A stretch of DNA of 9,482 nt from Verrucomicrobiota bacterium (lineage in GTDB: Bacteria; Verrucomicrobiota; Verrucomicrobiia; Chthoniobacterales; UBA10450): NCBI GenBank assembly GCA_003219225.1, contig QHPZ01000006.1:1-9482 (forward strand), in the 5' to 3' direction. A program made the translations under genes and the position numbers. Shown here one piece after another: positions 6,862 to 9,482 of this stretch (positions are counted from its first letter, which is position 1; each line of letters starts with the position of its first letter). The notes below the pieces were generated by a model, which saw only the letters and a list, made by a program, of their open reading frames with translations, made no database searches and had not been told where the DNA came from.

Positions 6862-6895
6862 TTCGTCGGCTCCGCAGAGCGTCGCCCACCAGCTG
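6813..6895. repeat. Long imperfect inverted repeat spanning the 3' end of the glycosyltransferase gene
   Basis: The left arm is 6813-6847 and the right arm 6862-6895. An 11-base perfect inner stem, GAGCCGACGAA/TTCGTCGGCTC, is followed outward by CAGAG, TCGCCC, ACC and GCTG paired blocks. There are a few mismatches and one bulged base; about 29 positions pair by my count. The 14-base loop CCTTGGATCAATGA contains the TGA stop (6859-6861). The structure could act as a terminator or mRNA 3' barrier, although no T-run follows directly. Its length and gene-end position resemble a small non-coding mobile palindrome (REP or MITE-like). No transposase or target duplication is visible. Confidence 0.8.
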
Positions 6896-6920
6896 GCGGC
6901 TCCTTTTCTTTCACCCGCTC

Positions 6921-6961
6921 TCATTTAATTTGATGCTTCCTGTATTTTACAGATTCCCGTC
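6921..6961 (+). promoter_or_regulatory. AT-rich stretch before the Lhr helicase gene, possible promoter
   Basis: This segment, TCATTTAATTTGATGCTTCC followed by TGTATTTTACAG, is clearly more AT-rich than its surroundings and lies between the dyad at 6813-6895 and the helicase ATG. TTTAAT (6924-6929) or TATTTT (6943-6948) could be a -10 box, but no well-spaced -35 is convincing. The call rests on composition and position only. Confidence 0.25.
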
Positions 6962-8191
6962 ATGCAGAAATTTCAATTTCATCCCGCGGTCGCGCGCTGG
7001 TTCGAGCAAACGTTCGGATCGCCGACCGAGCCGCAGTCGCGCGGCTGGCCGGAGATTCAATCCGGCCGGCACGTGCTGATTTCTGCGCCGACGGGTTCGG
7101 GCAAGACGCTGGCGGCCTTTCTTGCTTCACTCGACGTGCTCTTTCGCGAAGGCGTCGCGGGCGAATTGCCCGATGAAACGCAGATCGTCTACGTCTCGCC
7201 GCTCAAAGCGCTGAGCAACGATATTCGCAAAAATCTCCAGGAACCGCTCGCTGGAATTCGCGAGCTGCTCCAGCAAGAAGGGCACGACGTCGATGTTCGA
7301 GCGGAAGTCCGCACCGGCGACACCACCGCGGCGCAGCGCCAAGCGCTGATAAAAAAACCACCGCACATTTTGGTGACCACGCCGGAATCGCTCTATCTGC
7401 TGCTCACGTCGGATTCCGGCCGACAGATGTTGGCGAACGTGCGGACGCTGATTGTCGATGAAATCCACGCCGTCGTCGACGACCGCCGCGGCGCGCATCT
7501 GGCCTTGAGTATCGAGCGCTTAGCCGCACTCACTAAATCCCGAAAGGTTTCGGGACTCCAGCGCATCGGATTATCTGCGACGCAAAAGCCGATCGAAGAA
7601 GTTGGGCGGTTCCTGGTCGGCACGCTCAATGTCGATCAAAGCGGCAACCCAAATTGCGCGATCATCGACATTGGACATCGGCGCGAGCTTGACATCGCGA
7701 TTGAGATTCCGAAGTCGCCGCTCGAAGCGGTGATGTCGAACGAAGTGTGGGAGGAAATTTACTCTCGGCTGGCTGAGCTAATCCAAGAGCACCGCACGAC
7801 GCTGGTTTTTGTGAATACGCGGCGGATGGCTGAGCGCGCGACTCATCATTTGAGCGAATTGCTCGGCGCCGACGCAGTCACGTCGCATCACGGCAGTCTA
7901 TCGGCCAAACTGCGGCTCGACGCCGAGGACCGATTGAAGCGTGGCGAGTTGAAGGCGCTCGTCGCTACGGCGTCGCTCGAGCTTGGGATTGATATTGGCG
8001 CGGTCAATCTCGTTTGCCAGCTCGGCACGACGCGCTCTATCGCGACACTCTTGCAGCGTGTTGGCCGCGCCGAGCACAAACTCGGCGGGTTACCGAAGGG
8101 CCGCATCTTTCCGCTGAGCCGCGATGAACTTGTGGATCGATGTCCTCGCCCAGCAAATTGTCGCTGCGAGTTCAACCGAAGATTGGGATGA
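6962..8191 (+). CDS. lhr: Lhr-type superfamily 2 DNA helicase, N-terminal part (frameshifted)
   Basis: This frame encodes the two RecA-like motor domains of an Lhr (large helicase-related) protein, an ATP-dependent 3'-5' single-strand translocase and helicase implicated in DNA repair. Motifs in order are I APTGSGKT (42-49), Ia SPLKALSNDI (79-88), Ib TTPESL (139-144), II DEIH (166-169), III SAT (205-207), IV TLVFVNTRRMAER (280-292), V VATASLELGIDIG (334-346) and VI QRVGRAEH (365-372). Motif VI has Glu 371 where Gly is nearly invariant. The match to the family holds to KGRIFPLSRDELV (about residue 391, base 8134). The last 18 residues, ending at TGA 8189-8191, are out-of-frame sequence. The rest of the protein continues in another frame from about 8136. 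An 18-base palindrome at 7538-7555 is read in frame. ATG 6962 fits the usual start shortly before the first motor domain. Confidence 0.88.
   Translation: MQKFQFHPAVARWFEQTFGSPTEPQSRGWPEIQSGRHVLISAPTGSGKTLAAFLASLDVLFREGVAGELPDETQIVYVSPLKALSNDIRKNLQEPLAGIRELLQQEGHDVDVRAEVRTGDTTAAQRQALIKKPPHILVTTPESLYLLLTSDSGRQMLANVRTLIVDEIHAVVDDRRGAHLALSIERLAALTKSRKVSGLQRIGLSATQKPIEEVGRFLVGTLNVDQSGNPNCAIIDIGHRRELDIAIEIPKSPLEAVMSNEVWEEIYSRLAELIQEHRTTLVFVNTRRMAERATHHLSELLGADAVTSHHGSLSAKLRLDAEDRLKRGELKALVATASLELGIDIGAVNLVCQLGTTRSIATLLQRVGRAEHKLGGLPKGRIFPLSRDELVDRCPRPANCRCEFNRRLG
7538..7555. repeat. Perfect 8-bp hairpin inside the helicase reading frame
   Basis: TCCCGAAA (7538-7545) and TTTCGGGA (7548-7555) are exact reverse complements separated by GG. 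The frame crosses it as KSRKVSGL, between the ERLAAL helix and RIGLSAT of motif III. Here Lhr relatives usually have a shorter variable loop, so it may be an in-frame palindrome insertion. It could also be a chance dyad, but 8 of 8 pairing with a 2-base loop in a small window is uncommon. Confidence 0.65.
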
Positions 8192-9482
8192 GAACGAACT
8201 ATTCGATTTGATTCGATCTGCTTGGCCCTACCGAAATCTTGCGCGCGAAGAATTCGACAGCGTCGTGACGATGCTGGCCGAAGGTTTCAGCACGAAACGC
8301 GGCCGTCGCGCCGCGTTGATTCATCACGATGCGATAAATCATCGCATTCGCGGACGCCGCGGAGCCCGCTTGACCGCGCTCACTTCCGGCGGCGCGATTC
8401 CCGATAACGCAGATTACCGAGTCGTTCTCGAACCGTCGGAAACCTTTGTCGGAACGGTGAACGAAGATTTCGCGGTCGAAAGTTTGGCCGGCGACATCTT
8501 TCAACTCGGTAACGCGTCGTGGCGGATCTTGCGCGTCAACTCCGGAGTGGTCCGGGTCGAAGACGCGAAAGGTCAGCCGCCGGGAATTCCGTTCTGGCTC
8601 GGCGAAGCGCCGGCGCGCACGGCGGAATTATCGCAAGCTGTTTGCGATCTGCGCACCGAGATCGAGCAACGATTGCAGAACACTGTGGGGGAAGCTGACA
8701 GCTTCCCCGACAACCACAACGTTTCTGAATGGTTAGTCAGCGAGCTTGGGTTGCCGGCAGCGGCTGCGGAACAAATGGCTGATTATTTCGGCGACGTTTA
8801 TCGCGCGCTCGGCGCGATTTCGTCGCAGCAGACGCTGGTGATGGAGCGATTCTTTGATGAATCGGGCGGAATGCAGCTGGTGTTGCATTCGCCATTCGGA
8901 AACCGGATCAATCGCGCGTGGGGTCTCGCGCTGCGGAAACGTTTTTGTCGATCTTTCAATTTCGAACTGCAAGCGGCGGCCACCGATGATTCGATCGTCA
9001 TCTCGCTCGGCACCCAGCATTCGTTTCCGCTCGAGGAAGTTTTTCGCTATCTGAATTCCAAGACGGTCCGCGATCTTTTGGTGCAAGCGTTGCTCGACGC
9101 GCCAATGTTCACGATTCGCTGGCGCTGGAACGCGACGCGCTCGCTCGCCGTCCCGCGTTTTCGCGGCGGATCGAAACTGGCCGCGCCCTTGCAACGGATG
9201 GAATCGGAAAATCTGCTCGCCGCAGTTTTCCCGGATCAGCTTGCCTGTCTCGAACACATCGTGGGCGACCGCGCAATTCCCGATCATCCGCTGGTCAAAC
9301 AGACGGTCGACGACTGCCTCACTGAAGCGATGGACATCGACGGTCTGGAACAAGTGCTGCGCAAGATCGAGAACGGCGAGATTCGATGTATCGCGCGTGA
9401 TCTGCCGGAGCCGTCGCCGATGGCGTCGGAAATTTTGAACGCGCGGCCCTACGCATTTCTCGACAATGCTCCACTCGAGGAG
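8124..9482 (+). CDS. lhr: Lhr-type helicase, C-terminal part (frameshifted from the upstream part; 3' end outside window)
   Basis: The frame is open for 453 codons from ATG 8124 to the window edge. It resumes the Lhr family sequence at DVLAQQIVAAS, base 8139. The first part (to about residue 95) matches the Lhr winged-helix region. Then come ALTSGGAIPDNADYRVVLEP and ESLAGDIFQLGNASWRILRV with IPFWLGEAPARTAEL, characteristic of the Lhr C-terminal 'DEAD/H-associated' domain. Further on are HSPFGNRINRAWGLAL and NGEIR...PSPMASEIL, as in E. coli Lhr. On its own this part has no ATPase motifs and is unlikely to work as a helicase. The ATG is probably fortuitous, lying inside the upstream frame with no good ribosome-binding site. 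The absence of further stops over 1.3 kb shows the lesion is recent or an assembly artefact. It contains an in-frame palindrome at 8684-8712. Confidence 0.85.
   Translation, partial: MNLWIDVLAQQIVAASSTEDWDENELFDLIRSAWPYRNLAREEFDSVVTMLAEGFSTKRGRRAALIHHDAINHRIRGRRGARLTALTSGGAIPDNADYRVVLEPSETFVGTVNEDFAVESLAGDIFQLGNASWRILRVNSGVVRVEDAKGQPPGIPFWLGEAPARTAELSQAVCDLRTEIEQRLQNTVGEADSFPDNHNVSEWLVSELGLPAAAAEQMADYFGDVYRALGAISSQQTLVMERFFDESGGMQLVLHSPFGNRINRAWGLALRKRFCRSFNFELQAAATDDSIVISLGTQHSFPLEEVFRYLNSKTVRDLLVQALLDAPMFTIRWRWNATRSLAVPRFRGGSKLAAPLQRMESENLLAAVFPDQLACLEHIVGDRAIPDHPLVKQTVDDCLTEAMDIDGLEQVLRKIENGEIRCIARDLPEPSPMASEILNARPYAFLDNAPLEE
8684..8712. repeat. Near-perfect hairpin inside the helicase reading frame
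   Basis: GGGGAAGCT (8688-8696) and AGCTTCCCC (8700-8708) pair exactly around loop GAC. Beyond one G/G mismatch the stem extends by TGT/ACA (8684-8686 and 8710-8712). The frame reads it as TVGEADSFPDN, a hydrophilic stretch between the DEAD/H-associated domain helix ending RLQN and SEWLVSEL, a place where Lhr proteins vary in length. That fits an in-frame palindromic insertion tolerated in a surface loop. Confidence 0.7.

Noticed and set aside
8124..8145. Programmed frameshifting in the helicase gene
   Set aside because: There is no slippery heptamer at the junction, and the missing family residues point to a deletion rather than a ribosomal shift.
8733..9353. A 206-codon open frame on the minus strand
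   Set aside because: It lies antisense to the C-terminal half of the Lhr helicase, whose sequence matches the family throughout. The antisense product resembles no family and is explained by GC-rich codon use.
1..9482. CRISPR array, tRNA, rRNA, transposase or phage genes
   Set aside because: I looked on both strands and found no regularly spaced direct repeats, no tRNA-like cloverleaf, no rRNA sequence and no recombinase or structural phage protein.

Overview
The window is one contiguous piece of a GC-rich bacterial chromosome, densely coding, with almost no recognisable Shine-Dalgarno sequences. The envelope lipid-transport genes imply a Gram-negative cell. GC-rich dyad elements sit at several gene borders and even inside genes. 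My best guess is a soil-type Verrucomicrobiota, or a similar diderm lineage. This is inferred from overall style; no taxonomic marker gene is present.

Layout: (1) 3-224 (+) is the tail of an unrecognised protein with a Pro/Ala/Ser/Thr/Glu-rich end. (2) 224-1339 (+) is a bacterial type IB topoisomerase with the full Arg-Lys-Arg-Asn-Tyr active site, overlapping the previous stop by one base. (3) 1332-1391 is a composite inverted repeat between convergent genes. Its two arms supply the CGG-TAG end of both genes. (4) 4008-1384 (-) is a three-gene MCE/Mla operon transcribed mlaE, mlaF, mlaD with overlapping junctions. It encodes a permease, an ATPase and a membrane-anchored MCE lipid-binding subunit. 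(5) 4009-4089 is a short divergent control region with phased TTCG repeats. (6) 4090-4923 (+) encodes a prohibitin-like SPFH membrane protein interrupted by one in-frame TAA. (7) 4988-6034 (+) encodes an exported plant-type asparaginase/isoaspartyl peptidase. (8) 6035-6101 is a second composite inverted repeat. (9) 6109-6861 (+) encodes a family 2 glycosyltransferase resembling dolichyl/polyprenyl-phosphate sugar synthases. Its 3' end lies in a long imperfect inverted repeat at 6813-6895. (10) 6962 to the window end (+) encodes an Lhr-type DNA helicase, broken near 8135 by a frameshift combined with loss of about two dozen expected codons. It carries two further in-frame palindromes.

Functionally, the centre of the window is envelope-directed: lipid transport, a membrane-organising SPFH protein and a glycosyltransferase. 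It is flanked by two DNA-metabolism genes. I see no CRISPR array, tRNA, rRNA, transposase or phage gene, and no new multi-gene system. The notable material is the family of dyad elements, some of which supply stop codons or sit inside reading frames, and two disrupted but otherwise intact genes.
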